The position numbers and the translations under genes were made by a program. The notes beneath the pieces are model-generated. The model did not search any database and had not been told where the DNA came from. It saw nothing but the letters and a program-made list of their open reading frames with translations. A stretch of DNA of 37,980 nucleotides, taken from the NCBI GenBank assembly GCA_017829005.1, contig JAGAJF010000047.1:1-37980 (forward strand), read 5' to 3'. Position 1 is the stretch's first letter; every line of letters begins with the position of its first letter. The DNA comes from Oscillospiraceae bacterium. GTDB lineage: Bacteria > Bacillota > Clostridia > Oscillospirales > Ruminococcaceae. This document shows, one piece after another, positions 22,707-31,592 of this stretch.

Positions 22707-24407
22707 ATGGATATATACGAAGCCGCCAACAAAATGAAATACGAGCAGAAAAACATCTTTGACCTTAAACTGAGAGTGACCTTTTACGCCCGTGTTTCCA
22801 CCACTAAGGAAGAACAGGAAAATTCTATTGAAAATCAGATAGCCTACTTTACGGATTTTATAAAGAATAACAAAAACTGGACCTATGTCGAGGGCTATGT
22901 TGACCGTGTACGAGGCGAGTACGCCGTAAACCGTGCCAACTTTATGCGAATGATCGAGGACGGCAAGGCAGGAGTGTTTGACCTTGTACTTACCAAGGAG
23001 GTCAGTAGATTTGCCCGAAATACAATCGACAGCCTGACATATACCCGTGAGCTGCTCCGTGCAGGCGTCGGCGTTTTCTTCCAGAATGATAACATCTGCA
23101 CCATCGACACTGATAGCGAGCTGCGTCTCACAATAATGTCAAGTATCGCCGCAGATGAAGTCCGCAAGCTGTCCGAGCGTGTCCGCTGGGGACATAAGCG
23201 TGCCATCGAAAGCGGCAATGTTATGGGAAATAACCGCATTTTCGGCTATGACAAAAAGGACTGCAAGCTTGTCATAAACGAAAGCGAAGCCGAAATGGTA
23301 CGCCTGATATTTGAGGAGTACGCAACGGGCAAGTATAGCGTCCGCAAGATAGAGGATATATTGTACAACAAAGGCTACCGTGGACGAAACGGCACACGGA
23401 TACACCACAACACCATATCGGGCATAATCCAGAATCCCAAATACAAAGGCTACTACTGCGGCAACAAGGTAAAAATTATTGACTACCGCACCAAAGAACA
23501 GCGCTTTCTGCCCGAAGAAGAATGGGTAATGTACAAGGACGAAACGGGAGAGATAGTCCCCGCAATCGTCAGCGAAGAGCTTTGGGATAAATGCAATGAG
23601 ATATTCCGTGCAAGAAGTGCCGTAGTAAAATCCCGTGAGCGTTCCCTGAAAGATAAAAGCGTTTTCACAGGAAAGATCTTCTGTGCAGCCGATGACAAAG
23701 CCTATTGGCGCACAAGCTACTCAAACAGCGTTTCCAAGGGCAAGCCTATATATCAGTGGATATGCAGCGAAAAACGCCGTTTCGGTGCCAAAGCCTGTGC
23801 GTCCTTCTCCATTCTGGAATCCGACCTTTATCAGATGCTTTCCGAGCATTTCAAGGACATTGCCGAGAATATCGAGGACTATGTTGATACTTTCCTGAAA
23901 ATCTACCGTGAAGCCGACACATCCTCAACCACTCAGAAAGAGCTTGATTCTCTGCGAGCAAGGCTTGAAAAGGAAAAAGCCAAGCGTGAAAAGCTCCTTG
24001 ACGCATACACCGAGGATCTTATCACCAAGGCGGAGTTCAAGGAGCGAAATGACGCTTCCAATATCACCATCAATAATCTTGAAGAAGATATATTTGCTCT
24101 TGAAAAGAAATCACTTGAATCGGACGATTATGTCCGTGAGCTTGAAAAAATCGAAAAATACTTCAAGGAGATGTACAGTCCCGACAGAGATATGACCCAT
24201 GAGGAAGTGGACGAAATGGTGCTGACGATAATCGAAAGGATAAATGTCATTCCCCGAAACGAGGAATGTATGAAGCTTGAAATTAAGCTGAAAACAGGCG
24301 CAAACCGCGATGTAACCTATGTCAGGGGACGCAATATAAACGGTTGTCGTTCGGGACACATCTGTAAGAAAATGATCGACAACTACAAGCAGGGTCTCAA
24401 CGGCTAA
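22707..24407 (+). CDS. large serine recombinase (integrase/transposase)
   Basis: A 566-aa site-specific recombinase. The resolvase-type catalytic domain (about 22-165) has Ser31 in FYARVSTTKEEQ and SRFARNTIDSLTY. The recombinase domain (about 175-300) reads GNNRIFGYDKKD and IIQNPKYKGYYCG. The zinc-ribbon region keeps Cys326, Cys353 and Cys364, but the second position of the first CxxC is Asp329. A coiled coil (about 400-490) follows. It integrates or excises an element between att sites. AGGAGG precedes ATG 22707 and it has its own promoter. Its position at the edge of the accessory region, 60 bp before chromosomal genes, suggests that it moved some of the DNA to its left. Confidence 0.93.
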   Translation: MDIYEAANKMKYEQKNIFDLKLRVTFYARVSTTKEEQENSIENQIAYFTDFIKNNKNWTYVEGYVDRVRGEYAVNRANFMRMIEDGKAGVFDLVLTKEVSRFARNTIDSLTYTRELLRAGVGVFFQNDNICTIDTDSELRLTIMSSIAADEVRKLSERVRWGHKRAIESGNVMGNNRIFGYDKKDCKLVINESEAEMVRLIFEEYATGKYSVRKIEDILYNKGYRGRNGTRIHHNTISGIIQNPKYKGYYCGNKVKIIDYRTKEQRFLPEEEWVMYKDETGEIVPAIVSEELWDKCNEIFRARSAVVKSRERSLKDKSVFTGKIFCAADDKAYWRTSYSNSVSKGKPIYQWICSEKRRFGAKACASFSILESDLYQMLSEHFKDIAENIEDYVDTFLKIYREADTSSTTQKELDSLRARLEKEKAKREKLLDAYTEDLITKAEFKERNDASNITINNLEEDIFALEKKSLESDDYVRELEKIEKYFKEMYSPDRDMTHEEVDEMVLTIIERINVIPRNEECMKLEIKLKTGANRDVTYVRGRNINGCRSGHICKKMIDNYKQGLNG

Positions 24408-24420
24408 GCTGTAAATCATA

Positions 24421-24457
24421 AAAAACGGAGCTCATTCCTTCTGAATGGCTCCGTTTT
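24421..24457. terminator. terminator between recombinase and diguanylate cyclase genes
   Basis: AAAAACGGAGC-TCATTC pairs with GAATG-GCTCCGTTTT. A-run and T-run flanks suit both convergent genes. Confidence 0.85.
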
Positions 24458-24466
24458 AATTATTGG

Positions 24467-26509
24467 TTAAAATGTACTGTCAAAGGTGGCATTAGTCTCC
24501 ACAACATCTATCCTTGTCTCGCTGCCTGCATAGGCGAAGTTTGATTTACCGCTCTTTTTGATCTTGTACATAGCGGTATCAGCCGCCTCAAGGAGCTCAG
24601 CGGAATTTGAGCCGTTTTCACGGAAGAACGCAATTCCGATACTGCAGTGGATATTAAAATGAAGCTCTGTAGACTCGGAAATAAAGCCCTCATTCAGAAT
24701 GCTTATTACCTCAGCAGCTGCCTTACCCGCATCACCGATGAGGGTAAGATTTGTAAGGCACATAACAAATTCATCTCCACCGAGACGTCCTCCGAAGCCT
24801 CGTTCATAGGTGACTTCTTTAATTGTGTCTGCCACGAATTTAAGCACCTCGTCACCGCACTTGTGACCGTATTCATCATTAAAGTGCTTGAAATCATCAA
24901 GGTCGATGAACATAAGAGCGTCAAGACTTCTTCGTGAATAGGACTTGTTCATCTCCTCGTCCAGCATACGCAGGAACGTGGGACGGTTATAAAGCTGAGT
25001 GAGAGCGTCAAAGCTTGCCTTCTGGATAAGTGTAATGGCACTCTTTTTCTCCTTGTCGATATCCACAAGCAGACCGATTATCTTTGAGGGAGCGCCTGTT
25101 CTGTCAAAGAATTTCTTGCCCTTGACCCTTATCCACGTAAAATCTCCGTAGAGATTTTTCATACGATACTCGCCCTCCCACTTGTCTCCCTGAGAGGAAA
25201 CGATGGTGTCAAGATCGTCCCTGTAACGCTTCATATCGTCCTTGTGTATTTTCATCTTGTATAAGAAGCTTTCACCAATGGAATCGTCCTTTGCACGGTA
25301 GCTGAATTTCTGATTGAAATTATTGGATACATAAACCTTGAAGCTCTTGAGATTTATCTCAAAAACCACGTTATCCATCATCGAGACCACGGTACGGTAA
25401 CGCTGCTCACTCTCGAAAATGCTGTCAAACATTGCGTTGAACTCAGTGCTGATCTGACCGAATTCATCATTGGAATCAAAATCAAGGCGTACATTGACAT
25501 CGCCCTTGTTTTTCTTAGAGATTACGGAAATAAGCTTCTTTATAGGCTCGGTGAAGAAATAGCAGACCAGAATGATCGCTGCAGATGCAAGTATGGAAAT
25601 GGCAATGACCGCCGCACGAGCGCCCGACACAGAAAAGGAAGCCGCCTTTTCGGCACCGTCTGACTCAAACAAGCTCACAACGCTCCAGCCCCCGTTTTTG
25701 ATCGGAGTACCGAAGAAGTGATATCCCTCCGCTTCCTTTACCACCGTATCGCTGCCGTTTGTTTCACCGTAATATGGTATTGCTTCGGGAATACTTTCAG
25801 CAATTGCCCGATATTCCACAACATCCTCAAGCTTTCGGGGATTGCTTACGCTGCCGGAGATATATTTTCCGTTTGAATCCACAATAAGAGAAGCAGCAAA
25901 ATTGCTGTAGCCCGAGATCTTCAGCATATCCGCCGCTTCCTCAAGGCTCACCTTCTGAACTGCCACGCCCACCTTTTTATTATTAAGTGTATAGATTCTG
26001 CGGCAGGAATAGAAATAGCATTTATCAGAGGCTGTGGGAGGATATATACCCGAAATTCCGCTGTTTGAACCCGAGAATGAAATGTATTCATCGATCTGCT
26101 TGTCATTCTGACCGATAATGTCCGTATTGAATGCCGCAAGAATTGTTCCGCTGTCGTCCAGAATAAACATATCGGTAACGGCACTGCTGCGGCGGACTGT
26201 ATCACGGATAAGTTCATTTACATATTTTAGCTCATCATCGGAATGTGAATCCGAGCTTTCGTGTTCCACAAATTCCCTTACGCCATTGTCGGAAGTAAAG
26301 CTCTTCTGAGAAATGATGATATTTCCGAGAAACTCATTGAGATATGCCGCCCTGTCCCCGTTAATTGTCTCAAGAAAATTTATTTGTCCGTTAACAATTG
26401 CCTTGGCGCACTTTGACGAATAAACTGCAGAAACCACGATCATCGGTATGATAAGTATAATAAGCATAAGCCCTGCAAGCTTAAATCTTATCTTCATTGG
26501 GACAGTCAT
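24467..26509 (-). CDS. membrane diguanylate cyclase (sensor-HAMP-PAS-GGDEF)
   Basis: About 680 aa. A first membrane helix (LAGLMLIILIIPMIVVSAVY) precedes an extracellular dCache-like sensor of about 260 residues. A second helix (VIAISILASAAIILVCYFF) leads into HAMP, then a PAS domain (VVSMMDNVVFEINLKSF region) and a C-terminal GGDEF domain. The active motif GGRLGGDEFVM is intact, so it should make cyclic di-GMP from GTP; the product-inhibition RxxD site is not present before GGDEF. The start is uncertain: ATG 26509 (GGAAGG just upstream), ATG 26497, or ATG 26554, which would lie about 6 nt from the predicted transcription start. The external ligand is unknown. Confidence 0.88.
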   Translation of the reverse strand: MTVPMKIRFKLAGLMLIILIIPMIVVSAVYSSKCAKAIVNGQINFLETINGDRAAYLNEFLGNIIISQKSFTSDNGVREFVEHESSDSHSDDELKYVNELIRDTVRRSSAVTDMFILDDSGTILAAFNTDIIGQNDKQIDEYISFSGSNSGISGIYPPTASDKCYFYSCRRIYTLNNKKVGVAVQKVSLEEAADMLKISGYSNFAASLIVDSNGKYISGSVSNPRKLEDVVEYRAIAESIPEAIPYYGETNGSDTVVKEAEGYHFFGTPIKNGGWSVVSLFESDGAEKAASFSVSGARAAVIAISILASAAIILVCYFFTEPIKKLISVISKKNKGDVNVRLDFDSNDEFGQISTEFNAMFDSIFESEQRYRTVVSMMDNVVFEINLKSFKVYVSNNFNQKFSYRAKDDSIGESFLYKMKIHKDDMKRYRDDLDTIVSSQGDKWEGEYRMKNLYGDFTWIRVKGKKFFDRTGAPSKIIGLLVDIDKEKKSAITLIQKASFDALTQLYNRPTFLRMLDEEMNKSYSRRSLDALMFIDLDDFKHFNDEYGHKCGDEVLKFVADTIKEVTYERGFGGRLGGDEFVMCLTNLTLIGDAGKAAAEVISILNEGFISESTELHFNIHCSIGIAFFRENGSNSAELLEAADTAMYKIKKSGKSNFAYAGSETRIDVVETNATFDSTF

Positions 26510-26566
26510 TTCCTTCCGCTGCGGATTGAACAAAGCCTTGCCGTGTTCCTGCATAGTTATAGCTTA

Positions 26567-26595
26567 ATTTTACCACAATTCCGAAAAATTGTAAA
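26567..26595 (-). promoter_or_regulatory. promoter of the diguanylate cyclase gene
   Basis: On the minus strand TTTACA (26590-26595), 17-bp spacer, TAAAAT (26567-26572). It favours a start codon downstream of 26554. Confidence 0.6.
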
Positions 26596-26675
26596 TAACT
26601 TTGAGCTTTTTTTCATATATCAAATCATTTTTCGTTATTTGTGACAAATATTTTTAATTATTTTCGGCATATTGA

Positions 26676-27953
26676 TTATCCGTACATATCCATAAGTGCA
26701 GGAAGAAGCCTGTAGTTTTTCCTGAAAATTTCGGGATATTCTGAAATATCAAGGGGACACTCCCCTTCCCCTATCTCAATAAGAATAGGAACAGTTTTAC
26801 CGCCGCCCCTTGCGATCATCCTGTCGCAAAGCCCCGCGCATGAGGTCTTGTCATAGGGATTGAGCTTGTACCCCGTCATATCGGAGATAAGCTTTGCTTC
26901 GGCGTAGCATCTGCTTCGGAAATTACCCTGCTGTGCATAATCCCACCACACCACCGAGCCTGTGGCGTGATAGCTTATTACGGTAACAGGGTCTGAAAGC
27001 GAGCCGATAAGCTTTACTATTGCCCTGCTTTCCGCCTCGGACTCGGGTGACGTTCCCTTGTAGCCCCAGCCCGACGCACATTTTAGCTTCTCTGCCATTT
27101 CCCATTTGCCGTTGAAATTACGGTTTATGTCCACTCCGTGAGCATTTGCTTTCCATCTTTCATAATACCTTGCTTCGGAATAAGATGTATAACCGTATGT
27201 CACCGCATTTTTATACATCACAGCCACATTTTTTCTAAGCTGCGGATTTTTAAGTCCCTTTGCCCCCAGCTGGCTTATTGTGACCCCGTCGGGGTTTAGC
27301 ATCGGGACGATATGTACCTGAAAATCCTCAAAATAATCGGATATGAGCTTTCCCTTGTAGGATCTTTTATTATAACCCTGCAAATAATATTCAGCCATAT
27401 CCATTACCAGGAGACAGGTCATATATTCCCTTCCATGACAGCCTGCCTGTATCACTATCTGTCTGTCCGCCTTGTCATTTCCGATAATAATATCGTATAT
27501 CTTCCGCTTATCGGCGGTAGTACCGAGCACCTCTGCCCGCAGAAGCCCGGGATAAGCCGCAATAAGCTTGTCGATATCCTCGCGCATATCGTCATAGGAA
27601 TATTTTGAGTCGGTGTTGTCAACTATCTTTTCGGATTTTTTCTTTCCGCTTTCCGAAAGCTTGTTTTCGGAAGTCTGCTGTTTTTCGGGAGCCTTCGGCT
27701 TTTCCGTAATATCAGTAACCGAACCACTCCAAGGTGAAACCGGTACGGGTGATGTTGTCTGCTGGGCTGTATCATTATTAAAAGGCTCCGTTTCGGCAGC
27801 TGTCGCTTCGGTCTCTTTGGGTACCTCCTCGTCCTCAAGGATATTTCCCGTATTTCCCAACACACCGCCGTAGCCGTAAACAGTACAGCCCGCCGAAAAA
27901 AACGCAATGACCGACAAAACCGTCAGAACTGCTTTTCTAAAAAAACTTCCCAT
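26676..27953 (-). CDS. M14 zinc carboxypeptidase, predicted lipoprotein
   Basis: A 425-aa exported enzyme. The N-terminus has a signal with a lipobox-like end at FSAGC (Cys23), then a ~90-residue Thr/Pro/Glu-rich linker. The catalytic domain holds His173 and Glu176 (GCHGRE), MLNPDGV, GVDINRNF, the third zinc ligand His329 in SYHA and the general base Glu393 in LIEIGEG. M14 enzymes remove C-terminal amino acids; this gamma-D-Glu-type arrangement without inhibitory propeptide suggests peptidoglycan-peptide or dietary-peptide trimming outside the membrane. The first 31 nt overlap the end of the GNAT gene, so MATE, GNAT and carboxypeptidase form one transcript. Confidence 0.88.
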   Translation of the reverse strand: MGSFFRKAVLTVLSVIAFFSAGCTVYGYGGVLGNTGNILEDEEVPKETEATAAETEPFNNDTAQQTTSPVPVSPWSGSVTDITEKPKAPEKQQTSENKLSESGKKKSEKIVDNTDSKYSYDDMREDIDKLIAAYPGLLRAEVLGTTADKRKIYDIIIGNDKADRQIVIQAGCHGREYMTCLLVMDMAEYYLQGYNKRSYKGKLISDYFEDFQVHIVPMLNPDGVTISQLGAKGLKNPQLRKNVAVMYKNAVTYGYTSYSEARYYERWKANAHGVDINRNFNGKWEMAEKLKCASGWGYKGTSPESEAESRAIVKLIGSLSDPVTVISYHATGSVVWWDYAQQGNFRSRCYAEAKLISDMTGYKLNPYDKTSCAGLCDRMIARGGGKTVPILIEIGEGECPLDISEYPEIFRKNYRLLPALMDMYG

Positions 27954-28720
27954 AAAAAGACCTCACACCCTAATTTCGCATACCAGTTATACACATTTGT
28001 ATAATGTATAAAGCAGCTTTCACAGCCTCTCCTTTTTAGCTCTTCCATTGCAAGGGCCACCATTTTAAGCCCTATGCCCTGTTTTCTGAATTTCGGAACA
28101 GTACCCACACAGCCCACGCTGCCCGTTCTTCTGCCGTCTGAAATAAGACAGGTCTCATCATCGCCTAAAATGCAGAACGAAGCAATTTCACCGTTTTGAT
28201 ATCCGCAGAAGACCTCGCAACCGTCAAAATACTGCACCCAGTCCTCCTCAACAGCCGCCACCGCCGCTTTCAGCTCGGGACATATGGGAGATAACCCAAA
28301 TTCCACACCCTCGGGAACGGCAATACCATAATTTTCATAACTGAAATCCGAAAGGCTCCGCTTCATTTCCGCACACCCCCCTGTTTTCACATAACCAAGC
28401 TTTTCCCAGAAGGGGCAGTCAGCGTCAATATTCTCAGCAGGAACACCGATAAAAAGCCCCGAAGAAAAGCCGCCCGCATAAATCTTATCAAATCCCCTGC
28501 CTGCGATTATCTCCTCAGCTTTTCGGACAAGCCCCGTTCCTATTCCCTGCCTGCGGAAATTTTCCAAAACGCATACAAGCCGAAGCTCGTTCCCCTTTAT
28601 CAGAGCAAATCCCCTTTCCCCGTCCTCAACAGCTTCACAGCCGCCGCAAAGCTTCTCAAATGCGTCACGGCAAATAGGTATCTGCGGAAAGCATTCTTTA
28701 AACAACAAATATCTGTCCAT
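27923..28720 (-). CDS. tandem GNAT acetyltransferase
   Basis: A 265-aa protein with two GNAT folds. Each carries the acetyl-CoA pyrophosphate loop: FRRQGIGTGLV near residue 56 and FRKQGIGLKMV near residue 212. Each repeat ends with the NxYNWYAKLG/FWEKLGY type motif. Either both sites are active or one has become structural. Acceptor unknown. GGAGAC precedes ATG 28720. It lies 12 nt after the MATE gene and overlaps the carboxypeptidase gene. Confidence 0.82.
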   Translation of the reverse strand: MDRYLLFKECFPQIPICRDAFEKLCGGCEAVEDGERGFALIKGNELRLVCVLENFRRQGIGTGLVRKAEEIIAGRGFDKIYAGGFSSGLFIGVPAENIDADCPFWEKLGYVKTGGCAEMKRSLSDFSYENYGIAVPEGVEFGLSPICPELKAAVAAVEEDWVQYFDGCEVFCGYQNGEIASFCILGDDETCLISDGRRTGSVGCVGTVPKFRKQGIGLKMVALAMEELKRRGCESCFIHYTNVYNWYAKLGCEVFLWEVFLEKQF

Positions 28721-28732
28721 AGTCTGTCTCCT

Positions 28733-30082
28733 TTAATTCAAAGCATTTTTCTCCTTCTCCGAAAGCTCCCTTGCAACCATGACCGCAATGGGTATGGAGA
28801 CCGCCGCACTCAGTACATCAGCCGCCGCCTGAGTTATCTGTATGCCGAAGAAGCCGAAGGCTCCCGAAAGAATGTACAAAAGCGGAATAAAGAAAAGTCC
28901 CTGTCTTGCAATGGCAAGAATTGTCGCACGGACAGTCCTGCCCATATTCTGCATTATCATATTGGTCATAACGCATACGCCCTGCAATGGAGCCGTAAAG
29001 CACTGAAACCGCAGGATATCCGTTCCCGCCATAACCACCTCCGGGTCGTCTCTGAAAAACTGTATAAGCTGAGGAGCAAATGCATACACCACCGCACCGA
29101 ACACAGTCATAAACAATGTGGAAATCTTTATGCAGAAAAGGTAGACCTTCTTTACTCTTCCATACTTTCCAGCTCCCCTGTTAAAGCCGCATACGGGTTG
29201 AAAGCCCTGTCCGAAGCCAATGATGACCGATCCGCCCAGCATTACTATCCTGTTGACCACCGAAATAGCCGCAATAGCAGCAGGACCGTACACCACCGCA
29301 GCGTGACTTAGACATACGGAAGCAACGCTCATTATTCCCTGCCTGAAAAGTGAAGGCGAGCCGAATTTGAAAAGAGCCGTAATTATCTCACTTGAAGGCT
29401 TGAAGATGGGCATTTTAAGCTGAAGCCTGCCGCTCATTTTAAGAAGTATAACAAAGGAAACGATCTGACTTATGACCGTAGCAAGCGCCGCTCCCCGCAC
29501 CCTCATTCCAAGAACGGAAATAAAAATGGGGTCAAGAATAACGTTCAGCACCGAGCCTCCCGCCATACCTATCATACCGTAAAAAGCGCTGCCCTGAAAA
29601 CGAAGCTGATTGTTCATCGTAAATGAAGCCATCTGAAAGGGCACGCCTATAAGCAGAACGGAAATGTATTCAAGAGTGCTTTCCATAAGTATCTCGTCCG
29701 CCCCGAGAAAAGCAGCCAGCTGTCTGTCAAAAATAAGCCCGAATACCGCAATGACCGCTCCCGTCAGCAGTGAAAGCACCGCAGCCGTATCGCCCATTAC
29801 CGCCGCAGAACGGGTGTCCCCCGCTCCAAGCTTTCCCGAAATGTAGTTGCCCGAACCGTGACCGTAGAAAAAACCAAGCGCCTGTATGATATTCATAAGG
29901 GGCAGAGCAATGCCCACAGCCGCCGTAGAAACGGTGTCCAGCCTGCCCACGAAATATGTGTCCGCCATATTGTAAAAGGCGGTTATCATCATTGTAATGA
30001 TAGTCGGAACCGCAAGCCTGCACACAAGAAGCTCAACAGACTCCTCGAGCATCTGCCGTCTTTTTTCCTCCGCAGATATCAA
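28733..30082 (-). CDS. MATE-family multidrug efflux transporter
   Basis: A 449-aa polytopic membrane protein with about 12 helices. MATE signatures are visible: LAVPTIITMMITAFYNMADTYF at the start, FFYGHGSGNYIS, and FGQGFQPVCGFNRGAG in the second half. It exports drugs or metabolites by Na+ or H+ antiport. The start is TTG 30082 with GGGAGAGGA upstream; ATG 30052 is an alternative, but its ribosome binding site is 14 nt away. It leads the three-gene minus transcript. Confidence 0.92.
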   Translation of the reverse strand: MISAEEKRRQMLEESVELLVCRLAVPTIITMMITAFYNMADTYFVGRLDTVSTAAVGIALPLMNIIQALGFFYGHGSGNYISGKLGAGDTRSAAVMGDTAAVLSLLTGAVIAVFGLIFDRQLAAFLGADEILMESTLEYISVLLIGVPFQMASFTMNNQLRFQGSAFYGMIGMAGGSVLNVILDPIFISVLGMRVRGAALATVISQIVSFVILLKMSGRLQLKMPIFKPSSEIITALFKFGSPSLFRQGIMSVASVCLSHAAVVYGPAAIAAISVVNRIVMLGGSVIIGFGQGFQPVCGFNRGAGKYGRVKKVYLFCIKISTLFMTVFGAVVYAFAPQLIQFFRDDPEVVMAGTDILRFQCFTAPLQGVCVMTNMIMQNMGRTVRATILAIARQGLFFIPLLYILSGAFGFFGIQITQAAADVLSAAVSIPIAVMVARELSEKEKNALN

Positions 30083-30117
30083 AGCTGTCCTCTCCCTTGA
30101 TTTTACATATTTATATA

Positions 30118-30145
30118 ATTATAACATTTTTTCGCATTTTGTTAA
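30118..30145 (-). promoter_or_regulatory. promoter of the MATE-GNAT-carboxypeptidase operon
   Basis: On the minus strand TTAACA (30140-30145), 16-bp spacer and an extended -10 TGTTATAAT (TATAAT at 30118-30123), about 35 nt before TTG 30082. Confidence 0.65.
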
Positions 30146-30224
30146 ACGGAAAATTTATTAACTTAAAAATAAAATTTATGTAAACAATGCAGGGCAGACA
30201 GAAAATATCTGCCCCGCAAAAAAA

Positions 30225-30542
30225 TCACATATCCTGTAAATCAGCCGCCGTAATGTCGTTTTCCAGATTATCCCTTGCAAGATCGTTGTCTATGGCAGAA
30301 TAAACCGAGGAAATGGGCTTCTCCGCCTTTTTCCTTGAATAAGGAACATTGTTCCTCGAGTGAGGAACAGTGTGGTATACTTTAAGCTCGGGAGAATGAG
30401 TTCCCGCAATTATGGGATTTGCCCTTTCCTTGCCGCTTTTCGCCTTGCCCGAAAGCTCGGGAACGGGAGCTATGCCGTTTTTATGCTCCGTTTCATTGCT
30501 GTCATATCGTCTCATGCCTTGCTTTGCCATATTTGCTGCCAT
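30225..30542 (-). CDS. small basic hypothetical protein
   Basis: A 105-aa (or 101-aa from ATG 30530) hydrophilic, probably disordered protein: MAKQGMRRYDSNETEHKNGI, PVPELSGKAKSGKERANPI, and an acidic tail DNDLARDNLENDITAADLQD. From memory, similar small proteins with a MAKQGMRR start and a DNLENDI tail occur in Ruminococcus-type genomes, without known role. The ribosome binding site GGGAAAGGATGG favours ATG 30530. It is divergent from the polyamine operon. A hairpin (30192-30214) follows its stop. Confidence 0.6.
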   Translation of the reverse strand: MAANMAKQGMRRYDSNETEHKNGIAPVPELSGKAKSGKERANPIIAGTHSPELKVYHTVPHSRNNVPYSRKKAEKPISSVYSAIDNDLARDNLENDITAADLQDM

Positions 30543-30646
30543 CCTTTCCCAAAGGTTTTCGGCTTAAAATAAGCCGTGTATGCAGTATTTCCGAAAGACA
30601 TCTATATATTCTGCCTCGGCATTTCAAAACTTTTTTTGCAATTCTC

Positions 30647-30675
30647 TTGACTTTTTTGACGAATAAGGTTATTAT
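30647..30675 (+). promoter_or_regulatory. promoter of the polyamine operon
   Basis: TTGACT (30647-30652), 17-bp spacer, TATTAT (30670-30675). The leader to ATG 30753 is about 70 nt; no clear riboswitch fold was seen. Confidence 0.7.
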
Positions 30676-30752
30676 ATATAATGTGTAATAGTGTATAAAC
30701 TTCCGACAACCTTTTTTTGGAACATCGGAAGAATATTTCCGAAAGGAACGTG

Positions 30753-31559
30753 ATGTTAGGGTTGAACGATAAGCTCAAGCTTTACGGGTTTAATAACCTT
30801 ACAAAAACTTTAAGCTTTAATATATATGATATCTGCTATGCCAAGAGCCAGAGGGAGCAGCAGGATTATATCAAGTATATCGACGAGCAGTATAATTCCG
30901 ACCGTCTCACAAAGATACTCTGTGATGTTACCGAAGCCATCGGCGCACACGTGCTTAATATATCCAAGCAGGACTACGAGCCTCAGGGTGCGTCTGTAAC
31001 TCTCCTTATCTCCGAGGAGCATATCTCCAGGGAGGATATGGACGAGTCCTGCAATATGAGGGGCGTTCCCCAGAAGCAGGATATTGCAGGTCATCTTGAC
31101 AAGAGCCATCTTACCGTTCATACCTATCCCGAATTTCACCCCGATAACGCCATAACCACCTTCAGAGTGGATATTGACGTTTCCACCTGCGGAGAGATCA
31201 CCCCTCTGAAATCTCTCGATTATCTTATCGGCAGCTTTGATTCGGATATCATCACCATAGATTACCGAGTAAGAGGCTTCACCCGTGACGAAAAGGGCAA
31301 AAAGCTCTTTATCGACCACGATATCACCTCTATTCAGGACTATATCGCCAAAGAGACCCTTGAAAGGTACGACGCAATTGATATAAATGTTTATCAGGCG
31401 AATATCTTCCATACAAAGATGATGATAAAGGAAATTTTCTTACAGAATTACCTTTTCAACACCGACACCTACGAGCTTGCCCCCAAGCGCAGGCTTGAGA
31501 TAAATGACCTTCTGAGACGTGAAATGATCGAGATATTCAGCGGAATGAATATCTTCTGA
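30753..31559 (+). CDS. speD: S-adenosylmethionine decarboxylase proenzyme (long, gammaproteobacterial type)
   Basis: A 268-aa proenzyme that cleaves itself in [11 protein letters not shown]: Ser118 becomes the pyruvoyl group. It makes decarboxylated SAM, the aminopropyl donor for spermidine. Length and motif match the E. coli-type SpeD, not the short B. subtilis SpeH. ATG 30753 is chosen because GAAAGGAACG lies just upstream; an earlier in-frame ATG has no site. It is the first gene of speD-speA-speE-speB. Confidence 0.93.
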   Translation: MLGLNDKLKLYGFNNLTKTLSFNIYDICYAKSQREQQDYIKYIDEQYNSDRLTKILCDVTEAIGAHVLNISKQDYEPQGASVTLLISEEHISREDMDESCNMRGVPQKQDIAGHLDKSHLTVHTYPEFHPDNAITTFRVDIDVSTCGEITPLKSLDYLIGSFDSDIITIDYRVRGFTRDEKGKKLFIDHDITSIQDYIAKETLERYDAIDINVYQANIFHTKMMIKEIFLQNYLFNTDTYELAPKRRLEINDLLRREMIEIFSGMNIF

Positions 31560-31592
31560 GCATGGGTATTTTATTGAATGGGGGTAATCACC

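Noticed and set aside
30192-30214. GGGCAGA/TCTGCCC hairpin as a terminator of the small minus-strand gene.
   Set aside because: The stem is only 7 bp with a 9-nt loop and no T-run follows on the minus strand.
30676-30752. A riboswitch in the leader of the polyamine operon.
   Set aside because: The leader is short and no known SAM- or polyamine-responsive fold is recognisable.
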